From assembly GCA_037625715.1 (NCBI GenBank), contig JASJHQ010000049.1, positions 4,127 through 68,126 of the forward strand: a stretch of 64,000 nt of DNA, given 5' to 3'. The first letter of the stretch is position 1. Every line of letters begins with the position of its first letter. The position numbers and the translations under genes are program-made. Positions 17,398 to 26,093 of this stretch are shown piece after piece. The notes under the pieces are model-generated. The model saw only the letters and a list, made by a program, of their open reading frames with translations. It did not search any database and was not told the origin of the DNA. Source of the DNA: JABAYQ01 sp018608925 (GTDB taxonomy: Bacteria; Bacteroidota; Bacteroidia; Flavobacteriales; UBA7312).

Positions 17398-18260
17398 TAA
17401 AATAAAATATATTGTTCTGGGTTAATAGCTTCTCCCTTATACCAAAGTTCGAAATGTAAATGGGGTCCGCTAGACCATTTGCCCGAATTGCCAATAATTG
17501 CGATAGGGTCTCCTGCTCCGACGTTATCGCCTTCTTTTTTAAGCAAGACAGAATTATGTTTGTAAATAGAAACAAGATTGTTTTTATGCATTACAGCAAC
17601 AACGTTTCCTGTTTCGGCAGTCCAGTTAGCAAATATCACCACCCCATCTAGAGTAGATTTTATAAGCTCATTTTCTTTAGAAACAACATCTATTCCGTAA
17701 TGGCTTTGTTCTTTGTCAAACTTTTCGATTACAATTCCTTCAATAGGTTTGAAAAACAAGACTTCATATATTTCGTTGGCTTCTTTTTTATTGTTAGAAA
17801 AGATGTTGAATTTTTCTTCGGTTTCTATCTGAACTCTTAATAGAGAATCTTCCAAGTTTTTTTCAAAAACAATATCTTGTCTGATGTCATTATCAGAAAT
17901 ACTATCTAAAAGCGCTTTTTGTACCGGCAAGCCAACTACGATGTTTTTTATATTGGCAAGATATTTTTGGTTTTGCTCTAAGTCTAATATTAAAGAGTCT
18001 GACATCTGGTTTAGCTCCAGAACTTTTTTTCTTATATCAGAACTAGTGTATCCAGGGATGTACTCTCTTATAGGAGTAAAGGAAATAACGGCGCTAGTTC
18101 CTCCAATTAAAATTATAATTGAGGATAGCACAAAAATAAAAACACTAATCCTAGAAGCTTTGAACGTTAACCTTTCTTCAAAGTTTTCACTATTTAGGAT
18201 TACCAAGCGATACTTCGCTTTCCATTTTTTCCAAAAATTTCTTTTTTCTTTGTGACTCAT
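17397..18260 (-). CDS. M23 family peptidoglycan endopeptidase, membrane anchored
   Basis: A 287-residue zinc endopeptidase that cleaves peptidoglycan cross-links in the periplasm. A charged N-terminus (HKEKRNFWKKWKAKYR) precedes one membrane span (about 40-62), then a coiled-coil linker. The C-terminal LytM domain keeps all catalytic residues: SHYGIDVV with the first His and Asp, and SGPHLHFELW with the HxH motif. The ATG at 18260 is preferred over an in-frame TTG at 18272. It heads the minus-strand operon and is divergent from porW/sprE and the bactofilin gene; bactofilins and M23 peptidases work together in other bacteria to shape the wall. Confidence 0.9.
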   Translation of the reverse strand: MSHKEKRNFWKKWKAKYRLVILNSENFEERLTFKASRISVFIFVLSSIIILIGGTSAVISFTPIREYIPGYTSSDIRKKVLELNQMSDSLILDLEQNQKYLANIKNIVVGLPVQKALLDSISDNDIRQDIVFEKNLEDSLLRVQIETEEKFNIFSNNKKEANEIYEVLFFKPIEGIVIEKFDKEQSHYGIDVVSKENELIKSTLDGVVIFANWTAETGNVVAVMHKNNLVSIYKHNSVLLKKEGDNVGAGDPIAIIGNSGKWSSGPHLHFELWYKGEAINPEQYILF

Positions 18261-18325
18261 AATGCTAGGCAAATATCCAAAATTTTATGTCAACCTCTTT
18301 TTTCTTTTTGTTTAATAAAATAAAA

Positions 18326-18333
18326 TAATTTTG
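18326..18333 (+). promoter_or_regulatory. -7 promoter box for porW/sprE
   Basis: TAATTTTG fits TAnnTTTG and ends 22 bases before the porW ATG. A TTG at 18308-18310 lies 15 bases upstream of it, slightly closer than the usual -33 spacing. Confidence 0.45.
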
Positions 18334-18355
18334 CAGCTACAAAGTTATCGTTAAG

Positions 18356-20947
18356 ATGTTAAACAAACATATATCTAATTTATTAATTGTTATAGGGCTC
18401 GTTTCTATCGTAGTACTGCCTTCTTGCTCTACAAGAAAAAGCACTTTTTTTACCCGAACATACCACCATACTACTACAAAGTATAATTGGTATTTTAACG
18501 GAAATGAAAGCTATAAGGCCGGTGTTAAGAAATTAGAAAAGTCAAAAAAAGAAGATTTTAATCAAATATTGCCCATTTTTATTCTGCCTTCTCAAAACGA
18601 AGTTCAGTCTGTTTCTTCTTCAATGGATAGAGCCATTAAAAAGGGGGCTTCTGCTATTGCAAAACACTCTATACTAATTAAGGGTGTCGAGCACAATAAA
18701 ACCATAGACGAAACCTATTTGTTAATAGGGAATGCTTATTTGTATAAACGCGACTACCTAAAAGCTATTGAGGCTTTTAGTTTTACCGCAAAACAATTCG
18801 AAGGCTTAACAACTGCTTTTCAGGCCAGCATTAATTTGGCAAGAGCCTATGTTCTTAACAAAGATTTTGCTTCTGCAGAATTGGTTTTCGACCGATTACT
18901 TAGCGATGAGAACTTTCCAATGTCACTTAATAAAGACTTGTCTTTGGTTTATGCCGACTACTATTTTCACAAAGGCGAGCTAAGCCTTTGTATTGAAGAG
19001 CTTAAAGCTGCTTTGTCTGAGGCAAGTAAGAAGAATGAAAAAATAAGATACTCTTATATTCTTGCTCAACTTTACTATGAGCTCGAAAATTATGGCGAGG
19101 CTAGCAAATACTTTAAATCAGTTATTAAAAAGGGCCCTTCTTATGAGTTTGAATTTAACGCTAAAATTAATCTTGCTAGGTCTTATGACGTAGCCCAAGG
19201 CAATAACCAAGAAATTGAGTCGGAGCTCAATAAAATGATAAAAGACAAAAAGAACAAGGAGTATCTTGATGTTATTTATTTCGGTTTAGCGGAACTTAAG
19301 TCTAGACAAAACCAAACCAAAGAAGCTATTGGCTTTTACAAACTTTCTGTTTCTAAAAGCGTTGACAACGATGCTCAAAAAGCACTATCGAGTCTAATTT
19401 TAGGAGAAATTTTTTACGAAGACCAGCTTTACAGACCCGCACAGTCTTATTATGATACCGCGGTTGCCTACATGGATGTAGAATCTCCAAAGTTTAAAAG
19501 CGTACAAAAAAGACAAACTACATTAAGCTTATTGATTGAAAATTTGAATGTTATTTCTGATCAAGATAGTTTGCAAAAGATTGCTGGAATGTCTGAAAGC
19601 CAGAGAAATAATTTTATTGATGGCCTAATATCTAAACTAAAAGAAGAAGAAAGGCTTGAAAAACAGCAAGCTCAATCGGATAAAAATGAAAGCGCCTTTC
19701 TGAACGGCAACCAAAACAATAGAGGAAGCAATCGCCTAAACCAATCTAGAGGTGGTGTTTGGTATTTTTATAACCCAACTACTTTAAGTTTTGGCTTTTC
19801 AGAGTTTGGCAGAAAATGGGGTAGAAGAAAACTGGAAGACAACTGGAGAAGGTCAAACAAAAAAAGTTTTGGAATAGAAGAAGCAGAAACGGAAGAAGAC
19901 TTAGAAGAAGAGTTTGACCCTACAAGTAGAGACTCTTACATTGCCAAGCTTCCCCTTTCAGTAGAGCAGTTAAAGCTGTCTAATCAGAAAATAATAGAAG
20001 CGTATTATAATGCGGCTATCATTTACAAAGAAGACCTTGAGGACCTCGGGCTTTCCTTAAAAACGTTTGAAGAGCTAAATCAACGCTTTCCTAAAAACGA
20101 CAACCAAGTGAAGGTTCTTTATTTTTTATATCGCCTTAACTTATCTTTAGAAAACGAAGACGAGGCTGCTAAGCACAAAAAAATGTTGCTTAAACTATTC
20201 CCTCAAAGCGACTATGCTAAAATTATAAGCGATAGCACCTATTTGGAAACCCTGCAAAATGCCAAGCCTACTATTGATGTTTTGTACGAAAAGGCTTATA
20301 AGAAATACCTAAGCGGTAAATATAAGGCTACTGTTTCTGATTGCGAATTAGCTAACAAAAACCATAAAGGAAACCTATTGACTCCACGCTTTGACCTGCT
20401 TCATGCTCTAGCTAGCGGATATATCGATGGTAAAAACAAAATGGTTGTTCTGCTACAAAAAGTAATAGAAACGCACCAAGGTCACGAGGTTGCAGTTTCT
20501 GCTCAAGAGATATTAGATCAACTGAATGAGGAAGAATCTTCGACGAGCAACAGCTCTAGCGAATCCAAAGAAGACCAAAAGTATACTTACGAGCCTAAAA
20601 GCGCCCATTATTTTATTTTGATTTTTAAAGAATTCGATTTGGAGCAAAATATAGCTAAGGCCACTCTTTCTGACTACCATAGTCAGTTTTATAGCTTAGA
20701 CAAGTTAAATATTAGCGCCTTGTTGCTAGACAAAGAAACCAACATGTTGTCGGTTAGGGAGTTTGAAAACGCAAATAAAGCAATGAATTATTACAACGCT
20801 TTTCAGCTTGGAGATGCTAGGGGACCTTTTGGTGACAACTATCAGTCGTTTGTTATTTCTCAGTCCAATTTCCCTATATTTTACCAATCAAAAGAGATAG
20901 AAGAGTATTTGCTAAAATTCAAAGAGTTTTATCAAAGCCAACAATAG
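18356..20947 (+). CDS. porW: T9SS periplasmic lipoprotein PorW/SprE
   Basis: An 863-residue TPR-rich lipoprotein. The lipobox is VVLPSC with Cys24, followed by the family's characteristic N-terminal region (TRTYHHTTTKYNWYFNG). In Flavobacterium johnsoniae (SprE) and Porphyromonas (PorW) this protein is required for type IX secretion and gliding, and is thought to link PorK/PorN-like and outer-membrane parts. At least eight TPR-like helices fall between residues 110 and 380 and again after 540. A low-complexity, charged, Gln/Asn-rich section lies at about 425-470, and an acidic EEAETEEDLEEEF patch near 510. It heads a plus-strand unit with a bactofilin and ATP synthase genes. Confidence 0.82.
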   Translation: MLNKHISNLLIVIGLVSIVVLPSCSTRKSTFFTRTYHHTTTKYNWYFNGNESYKAGVKKLEKSKKEDFNQILPIFILPSQNEVQSVSSSMDRAIKKGASAIAKHSILIKGVEHNKTIDETYLLIGNAYLYKRDYLKAIEAFSFTAKQFEGLTTAFQASINLARAYVLNKDFASAELVFDRLLSDENFPMSLNKDLSLVYADYYFHKGELSLCIEELKAALSEASKKNEKIRYSYILAQLYYELENYGEASKYFKSVIKKGPSYEFEFNAKINLARSYDVAQGNNQEIESELNKMIKDKKNKEYLDVIYFGLAELKSRQNQTKEAIGFYKLSVSKSVDNDAQKALSSLILGEIFYEDQLYRPAQSYYDTAVAYMDVESPKFKSVQKRQTTLSLLIENLNVISDQDSLQKIAGMSESQRNNFIDGLISKLKEEERLEKQQAQSDKNESAFLNGNQNNRGSNRLNQSRGGVWYFYNPTTLSFGFSEFGRKWGRRKLEDNWRRSNKKSFGIEEAETEEDLEEEFDPTSRDSYIAKLPLSVEQLKLSNQKIIEAYYNAAIIYKEDLEDLGLSLKTFEELNQRFPKNDNQVKVLYFLYRLNLSLENEDEAAKHKKMLLKLFPQSDYAKIISDSTYLETLQNAKPTIDVLYEKAYKKYLSGKYKATVSDCELANKNHKGNLLTPRFDLLHALASGYIDGKNKMVVLLQKVIETHQGHEVAVSAQEILDQLNEEESSTSNSSSESKEDQKYTYEPKSAHYFILIFKEFDLEQNIAKATLSDYHSQFYSLDKLNISALLLDKETNMLSVREFENANKAMNYYNAFQLGDARGPFGDNYQSFVISQSNFPIFYQSKEIEEYLLKFKEFYQSQQ

Positions 20948-20961
20948 TTAGCAGAAATAAT

Positions 20962-20969
20962 TAACTTTG
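20962..20969 (+). promoter_or_regulatory. -7 promoter box for the bactofilin gene
   Basis: TAACTTTG fits TAnnTTTG and ends 17 bases before the bactofilin ATG. No -33 TTG is seen at a normal distance. Confidence 0.4.
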
Positions 20970-20986
20970 TATAAAGTAATAAGAAT

Positions 20987-21403
20987 ATGTTCAACAATAA
21001 AACAAACACAATGGCTCGACCAAACGAAAATAACGGAGTAGTAAATCACATCGGAGTAGGAACTACAATTACTGGTGAAATAACTTCTTCAGGAGACATC
21101 CGAATAGATGGAGCTTTAAAAGGTTCTATTAATACAAAAGGAAAGGTGGTCGTAGGAACAACAGGTATGGTTGAAGGCGATGTCGTTTGTCAGAATGCTG
21201 ACATTTCTGGAGAATTAAAAGCATCTATTTCTGTTTCAGAATTACTTTCCTTAAAGTCTACCGCTAAACTTCATGGCGACATCCTAACAAACAAACTTGC
21301 TATAGAGCCAGGCGCATCTTTTACAGGTTCTTGTAGTATGGGTGCTGTTATTAAAGACATTAATCAAGTTGAACAAAAAGAAAAGCAAGAAAAAACAGCC
21401 TAA
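20987..21403 (+). CDS. Bactofilin (polymer-forming cytoskeletal protein)
   Basis: A 138-residue bactofilin (DUF583 family). The core (about 25-120) is a right-handed beta-helix built from short repeats with regular small and hydrophobic residues (TTITGEITSSGDIRIDGALKG, KVVVGTTGMVEGDV, LHGDILTNKLAIEPGASFTG). Bactofilins self-assemble into filaments on the inner face of the membrane and recruit wall enzymes. The end is a charged tail rich in Lys and Glu. A second ATG at 21011 is an alternative start. The gene is between porW/sprE and the ATP synthase genes, with the M23 peptidase about 2.7 kb upstream on the other strand. Confidence 0.9.
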   Translation: MFNNKTNTMARPNENNGVVNHIGVGTTITGEITSSGDIRIDGALKGSINTKGKVVVGTTGMVEGDVVCQNADISGELKASISVSELLSLKSTAKLHGDILTNKLAIEPGASFTGSCSMGAVIKDINQVEQKEKQEKTA

Positions 21404-21599
21404 TCGCTTCATTGCTCTAAGCATGTTGGCTTCTCAGATGGGAATTACTATCTATTTGGGAGCTTACTTTGGTAAGCGACTGGACCAAAATTACCTAAAC
21501 GAAAAACCTTGGTTTACTATTATAGGAATTCTTTCGGCTTTGGTTCTTTCTTTACTTTCTCTAATTAAACAACTCAACCGACTAAATAAAGATGATTAA
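21369..21599 (+). CDS. AtpZ/AtpI-like ATP synthase accessory protein
   Basis: A small membrane protein of about 76 residues with two hydrophobic spans (MLASQMGITIYLGAYFGKRL and PWFTIIGILSALVLSLLSL), the layout of the AtpZ/AtpI family that assists assembly of the ATP synthase c-ring or Mg2+ supply. The start is uncertain. A TTG at 21369 gives the basic N-terminus usual for the family and overlaps the bactofilin end by 35 bases; an ATG at 21423 lies inside the first span and a GTG at 21342 is further upstream. It overlaps the next gene by eight bases, in line with operon coupling. Confidence 0.75.
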   Translation: MNKKKSKKKQPNRFIALSMLASQMGITIYLGAYFGKRLDQNYLNEKPWFTIIGILSALVLSLLSLIKQLNRLNKDD

Positions 21600-21978
21600 A
21601 GAATTTATAACTTTTAAGTTGAGGTTATTTCTATTTTTATTAGCGGCTTATTTCATTCATTCCTTTCTTATAAAAAACCAAATTGATCCTGTTTTAAATA
21701 AAATGCTTAATGTGTCTTATTTGGGAAACCTTATTATTACAGCGGCTGTTTTTTTTGTACTTACTTTTTTGAAAGAAAAACAAGCTAAAAACCTTGGCTT
21801 CATTTTTTTATTTACCAGCCTTTTTAAGTTTGCATTTTTTTATTTTTTATTGGAACCCACTTTTCAGGCCGACGGCCAAACTTCTAGGTTAGAATTCTTT
21901 CTATTTTTTGTTCCTTATTCCTTGTCTTTAATCATAGAGGTGACGGCTTTAGTCAAAACACTAAACAAGTCACATTAA
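21592..21978 (+). CDS. DUF6168 family membrane protein
   Basis: A 128-residue protein with four hydrophobic spans, the family DUF6168 found in Flavobacteriia between the AtpZ-like gene and atpB. The position matches that of atpI in other phyla, so a role in ATP synthase assembly is a reasonable inference, though no motif proves it. The ATG overlaps the preceding gene by eight bases. About 100 bases separate it from atpB, where a promoter box gives atpB its own start. Confidence 0.7.
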   Translation: MIKEFITFKLRLFLFLLAAYFIHSFLIKNQIDPVLNKMLNVSYLGNLIITAAVFFVLTFLKEKQAKNLGFIFLFTSLFKFAFFYFLLEPTFQADGQTSRLEFFLFFVPYSLSLIIEVTALVKTLNKSH

Positions 21979-22039
21979 TGTTCAACAATTTTGTGTTAAA
22001 AAAGTCCTCTATTTTATTTTTAGAATAAATAGAAATACT

Positions 22040-22047
22040 TAGTTTTG
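22040..22047 (+). promoter_or_regulatory. -7 promoter box for atpB
   Basis: TAGTTTTG fits TAnnTTTG and ends 32 bases before the atpB ATG. It suggests atpBEFHAG can be transcribed apart from the bactofilin genes. Confidence 0.45.
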
Positions 22048-22079
22048 CAGCGAATTCTATAAACACGGCATTTTTGCGA

Positions 22080-23126
22080 ATGATGAAGGCAAAACTTAAC
22101 ATAATAGCAACTCTTTTAGTACTCTTCAGTACTACGGCTTTTGCTCTAGAGCATCCTGACGACCATAGCCACGACCATGGTGAAGGCCAAACTATGGATC
22201 TAAAGACAGAAATAAAACAAACCATTAAGCATCACTTAAAAGATGCTCATTACTTTGAGTTGTATCATGGGCTTGCCATGCCACTTCCGGTGATAATATG
22301 GGATAACGGCATTCATTTGTTTATGTCGTCTTCTTTTGATCATGGTCACGCCTTAGCTAATAGCAAAGGCAATTACTACAACCTTGATCACGGTAAAATT
22401 TACAAAACAGATAGCGAAGGACACGTTTTAGACAATCAAAGCATCATAGACTTTTCGATTACTAAAAACGTATTAGTAATTATTCTAATGTGCGCTTTCT
22501 TGCTTATCTCTTTTAGCAAGCTTGCAAGGTCTTACAAAAAAGGCCCTATCCCTACAGGATTTGGTCGTATACTAGAACCACTAGTTTTGTTTGTAAGAGA
22601 CGATATTGCTATTCCTAATATTGGAGAAAAGCACTACAAAAAATATATGAGCTACCTATTAACGGTATTTTTCTTTATCTGGTTTCTGAACCTTTCTGGA
22701 ATGATGCCACTTGGGATAAACGTTACAGGAAGCATTGTAGTTACGTTTAGCTTGGCTTTAATCACTTATTTTATCACACAATTTACTGCCAACAAAAATT
22801 ATTGGGGACACATTTTCTGGATGCCAGGAGTGCCTGTTCCTATGAAAATTATTTTATTACCAATTGAGTTATTAGGAACAATCATTAAGCCATTTTCATT
22901 GATGATTCGTCTCTATGCAAACATTACTGCGGGTCACGTAGTATTGATGTCTCTTATTGGTTTAATTTATGCAGCACAACATTGGTTAGCAAACGGAGCA
23001 TTTTTCGGACTAACCTTGTTTTTAGGAGTAATTGAACTACTTGTAGCGTTTCTACAAGCTTATATATTCACCATGTTAACTGCCTTATATTTTGGTTCGG
23101 CAGTAGAAGAACATGATGATCATTAA
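22080..23126 (+). CDS. atpB: ATP synthase F0 subunit a
   Basis: A 348-residue integral membrane subunit that forms the proton half-channels next to the c-ring. It is longer than the E. coli protein (271 residues). An N-terminal signal-like span is followed by a His/Asp-rich stretch (EHPDDHSHDHGEGQ) and about 100 periplasmic residues before the usual membrane bundle. The essential Arg is in SLMIRLYANITAGH, and the C-terminal span ends in a final HDDH. The ATG at 22080 is preferred over a TTG two codons upstream. It begins the atpBEFHAG cluster. Confidence 0.95.
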   Translation: MMKAKLNIIATLLVLFSTTAFALEHPDDHSHDHGEGQTMDLKTEIKQTIKHHLKDAHYFELYHGLAMPLPVIIWDNGIHLFMSSSFDHGHALANSKGNYYNLDHGKIYKTDSEGHVLDNQSIIDFSITKNVLVIILMCAFLLISFSKLARSYKKGPIPTGFGRILEPLVLFVRDDIAIPNIGEKHYKKYMSYLLTVFFFIWFLNLSGMMPLGINVTGSIVVTFSLALITYFITQFTANKNYWGHIFWMPGVPVPMKIILLPIELLGTIIKPFSLMIRLYANITAGHVVLMSLIGLIYAAQHWLANGAFFGLTLFLGVIELLVAFLQAYIFTMLTALYFGSAVEEHDDH

Positions 23127-23164
23127 TTTTTTTAACTGAGTATTAACTTTAATTTTTAACTATT

Positions 23165-23359
23165 ATGGATGCTGAAACTTTTGCAATGATTGGTAAAGGA
23201 CTAATCGTAATCGGTGCAGGTTTAGGAATTGGTAAGATCGGTGGCTCTGCCATGGACGCAATTGCAAGACAACCTGAAGCGACTGCTAAAATTCAGACAG
23301 CAATGATTATTGCTGCTGCATTAATTGAAGGTATTGGATTTGCGGCTTTATTCGCATAA
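23165..23359 (+). CDS. atpE: ATP synthase F0 subunit c
   Basis: A 64-residue two-helix proteolipid that forms the rotating c-ring. The first helix has the Gly-rich packing motif GLGIGKIGGSAMDAIARQPE, where the RQP loop contacts the central stalk. The second helix carries the ion-binding Glu in ALIEGIGF. The residue after that Glu is Gly, not the Ser/Thr of sodium-binding rings, so proton coupling is expected. A perfect hairpin stands just after the stop codon. Confidence 0.95.
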   Translation: MDAETFAMIGKGLIVIGAGLGIGKIGGSAMDAIARQPEATAKIQTAMIIAAALIEGIGFAALFA

Positions 23360-23370
23360 CCAAAACATTT

Positions 23371-23407
23371 AAATCAAGACTGTAAGGGTTGCTTACAGTC
23401 TTGATTT
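23371..23407 (+). promoter_or_regulatory. Perfect 16-bp hairpin between atpE and atpF
   Basis: Arms 23371-23386 and 23392-23407 are exact reverse complements with a five-base loop, followed by TTTAC. It begins 11 bases after the atpE stop and ends 34 bases before atpF. It looks like a processing or attenuation structure inside the operon. The short U-run makes it a partial terminator at most. Confidence 0.7.
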
Positions 23408-23441
23408 TTACAACAGTTAAAACAAAAAAATACAATCAAAA

Positions 23442-23942
23442 ATGGAAGAATTATTTAAAGACTTTTCGATAGGATTATTTGTTTGGCAAACAGTATTGTT
23501 TATCACTCTTATTTTCTTACTTAAAAAATACGCTTGGGGCCCTATATTATCTTCTATTGAAGATAGAGAGCAGGGGATTAAAGATGCTTTAGATTCCGCA
23601 CAAAGCGCAAGAGAAGAAATGCAGGCTTTAAGTGCTGACAACCAAAAAGTACTTCAGGAAGCGAAAGTGGAAAGAGATACTATTTTGAAGGAAGCTAGAG
23701 AAATGAAAGAAAGCATCATTAATGATGCTAGATCTGCAGCTTCTGTAGAGGCTGACAAAGTAATTGAGTCTGCTAGAGAGCAAATTCAAAACGAAAAAAT
23801 GGCGGCGATTACGGATCTTAAAAACCAGGTAGCTTCCCTTTCTATTGATATTGCAGAAAAAGTATTAAAAAGCGAATTGTCGGACCAACAAAAACAAAAA
23901 GATTTTGTTGCGGCAGCTTTAAAAGATGCTGATTTAAACTAA
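23442..23942 (+). CDS. atpF: ATP synthase F0 subunit b
   Basis: A 166-residue peripheral stalk subunit. One N-terminal membrane span (GLFVWQTVLFITLIFLLKKYAW) is followed by a long charged, Ala/Glu-rich helix (about 40-166) that dimerises as a coiled coil and binds subunit delta. The length fits the family. It is one base from atpH, so the two are coupled in translation. Confidence 0.94.
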   Translation: MEELFKDFSIGLFVWQTVLFITLIFLLKKYAWGPILSSIEDREQGIKDALDSAQSAREEMQALSADNQKVLQEAKVERDTILKEAREMKESIINDARSAASVEADKVIESAREQIQNEKMAAITDLKNQVASLSIDIAEKVLKSELSDQQKQKDFVAAALKDADLN

Positions 23943-23943
23943 T

Positions 23944-24498
23944 ATGGCTAACACTAGAGCAACATTAAGATACGCTAAGTCACTTTTCGAATTGGCTAAA
24001 GAGCAAAATGTATTAGAAGCTTGCAAGGCGGATATGGAAATAATCATGTCTACTTGTTCTGCATCTCATGAGCTTTCTTTATTATTAAAAAGCCCAGTTA
24101 TCAAAACAGACAAAAAGCTTTCTATACTTTCGGAAGTATTCACAAGCTTGTCTCCTTTATCTAATGCTTTTGTAGAATTAATTACTAAGAAGAAAAGAGA
24201 GCCTTTATTAGTTCAAATCGCGCAACAATTTATGTCGGTTTATAAAACTAGTTTAGGAATAGAAACGGCTATTATTACTACCGCTCAACCTTTAGATGAC
24301 CAGCTTAGAACTCAGGTTTTAGAATTTATAAAAAAGCAAGGGATACAGAAAGTAGAGCTTAGTGAAAAAGTAAACGAAAATTTAATTGGAGGTGCCATTG
24401 TTCGTATTGGCGACCGTCAACTAGACGCTAGTGTATTGCGTCAGATAAACGATTTAAAACAATCATTTAATAAAAACCTTTACATAAAGGACTTTTAA
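23944..24498 (+). CDS. atpH: ATP synthase F1 subunit delta
   Basis: A 184-residue subunit that joins the peripheral stalk to the top of the F1 head. The N-terminus has the usual RYAKSLFELAKEQ helix and the C-terminus has the NLIGGAIVRIGDRQLDASV segment conserved in OSCP/delta proteins. It begins one base after atpF and is followed by atpA after 12 bases. Confidence 0.94.
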   Translation: MANTRATLRYAKSLFELAKEQNVLEACKADMEIIMSTCSASHELSLLLKSPVIKTDKKLSILSEVFTSLSPLSNAFVELITKKKREPLLVQIAQQFMSVYKTSLGIETAIITTAQPLDDQLRTQVLEFIKKQGIQKVELSEKVNENLIGGAIVRIGDRQLDASVLRQINDLKQSFNKNLYIKDF

Positions 24499-24510
24499 TA
24501 AACAAACGTT

Positions 24511-26091
24511 ATGGCAGAAGTAAAACCAGCTGAAGTATCAGCAATTTTAAGACAACAATTGGCAGGATTTAAATCCGAGTCAGAACTTCAAGAAGTAGGT
24601 ACTGTATTGCAGGTCGGTGACGGTATTGCAAGAATCTACGGACTAACTAATGTTCAGTCTGGTGAATTGATTGAGTTCGAAAACGGACTACAAGCAATCG
24701 TTCTTAACTTAGAGGAGGACAATGTTGGAGCTGTATTATTAGGACCTTCTAAAGGAATTAAAGAAGGTGATGTAGTAAAGAGAACTAACCGAATTGCTTC
24801 TATTAATGTAGGAGAAGGAATGTTAGGTCGTGTAGTAGATACTTTAGGAAACCCTATTGACGGAAAAGGACCTATTGCTGGCGAAACTTTCGAAATGCCA
24901 ATTGAAAGAAAAGCTCCTGGTGTTATATACAGACAACCAGTAAACGAACCTTTACAAACAGGTATCAAAGCGATTGACGCGATGATTCCAGTAGGAAGAG
25001 GTCAAAGAGAATTAATTATTGGTGACAGACAGACTGGTAAAACAGCCGTTGCTATCGATACTATTATAAACCAAAAAGAATTTTACGATAAAGGCGAACC
25101 AGTTTTCTGTATCTACGTTGCTGTAGGTCAGAAAGGATCAACGGTTGCATCTATTGCTAAAACATTAGAAGAGGCCGGAGCATTAGACTATACAGTTATT
25201 GTAGCTTCTAACGCATCTGACCCTGCTCCAATGCAGTTTTACGCTCCATTAGCTGGTGCTGCAATTGGCGAATTCTTTAGAGATACAGGTCGTCCTGCTC
25301 TTATCGTATTTGATGACTTATCTAAACAAGCGGTTGCTTATCGTGAGGTTTCTCTTCTTTTAAGAAGACCTCCAGGTAGAGAGGCTTACCCAGGAGATGT
25401 ATTTTATCTTCACTCTCGTTTATTAGAGCGTGCAGCAAAAGTAATTAACGATGATGCCATTGCTGCTCAGATGAATGACCTTCCTGCTTCTTTAAAAGAC
25501 AAAGTAAAAGGTGGCGGTTCTTTAACAGCTCTTCCAATTATTGAAACACAAGCAGGTGATGTATCTGCTTACATTCCTACCAACGTAATTTCTATTACTG
25601 ACGGACAAATATTCTTAGATGGTGATTTATTCAACTCTGGTGTTCGTCCTGCAATTAATGTAGGTATTTCGGTATCCCGCGTAGGAGGTTCTGCACAAAT
25701 TAAGTCGATGAAGAAAATTTCGGGTACTTTAAAGCTCGATCAGGCACAATACCGTGAGCTTGAAGCATTTGCTAAATTCGGGTCTGACTTAGATGCTGCT
25801 ACTAAAGCAGTAATTGATAAAGGACAAAGAAATGTTGAAATATTAAAACAAGGTCAGTATTCTCCTTTAAGAGTAGAAGAGCAAGCTGCTATTATTTTCT
25901 GTGGAACAAACGGATTATTAATGGATGTTCCTACTAATAAAATTAAAGAGTTTGAAACGGAGTTCATAGCTTTCTTACACCACAAACACCAAAGTGTATT
26001 GGATGCTTTAGGTGCAGGAAAATTAACCAAAGAAATTACAGACACTTTAAGAGCTGTAACTTCTGACCTTTCTAAAAAATACAGCGCTTAA
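24511..26091 (+). CDS. atpA: ATP synthase F1 subunit alpha
   Basis: A 526-residue non-catalytic nucleotide-binding subunit of the F1 head. The Walker A motif is GDRQTGKTAV at about 170-179, the Walker B segment is ALIVFDDLS, and RRPPGREAYPGD is the family signature near the catalytic interface. The N-terminal beta-barrel (QEVGTVLQVGDGIARIYGL) is complete. It is flanked by atpH and atpG, which starts two bases after its stop. Confidence 0.97.
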   Translation: MAEVKPAEVSAILRQQLAGFKSESELQEVGTVLQVGDGIARIYGLTNVQSGELIEFENGLQAIVLNLEEDNVGAVLLGPSKGIKEGDVVKRTNRIASINVGEGMLGRVVDTLGNPIDGKGPIAGETFEMPIERKAPGVIYRQPVNEPLQTGIKAIDAMIPVGRGQRELIIGDRQTGKTAVAIDTIINQKEFYDKGEPVFCIYVAVGQKGSTVASIAKTLEEAGALDYTVIVASNASDPAPMQFYAPLAGAAIGEFFRDTGRPALIVFDDLSKQAVAYREVSLLLRRPPGREAYPGDVFYLHSRLLERAAKVINDDAIAAQMNDLPASLKDKVKGGGSLTALPIIETQAGDVSAYIPTNVISITDGQIFLDGDLFNSGVRPAINVGISVSRVGGSAQIKSMKKISGTLKLDQAQYRELEAFAKFGSDLDAATKAVIDKGQRNVEILKQGQYSPLRVEEQAAIIFCGTNGLLMDVPTNKIKEFETEFIAFLHHKHQSVLDALGAGKLTKEITDTLRAVTSDLSKKYSA

Positions 26092-26093
26092 TT

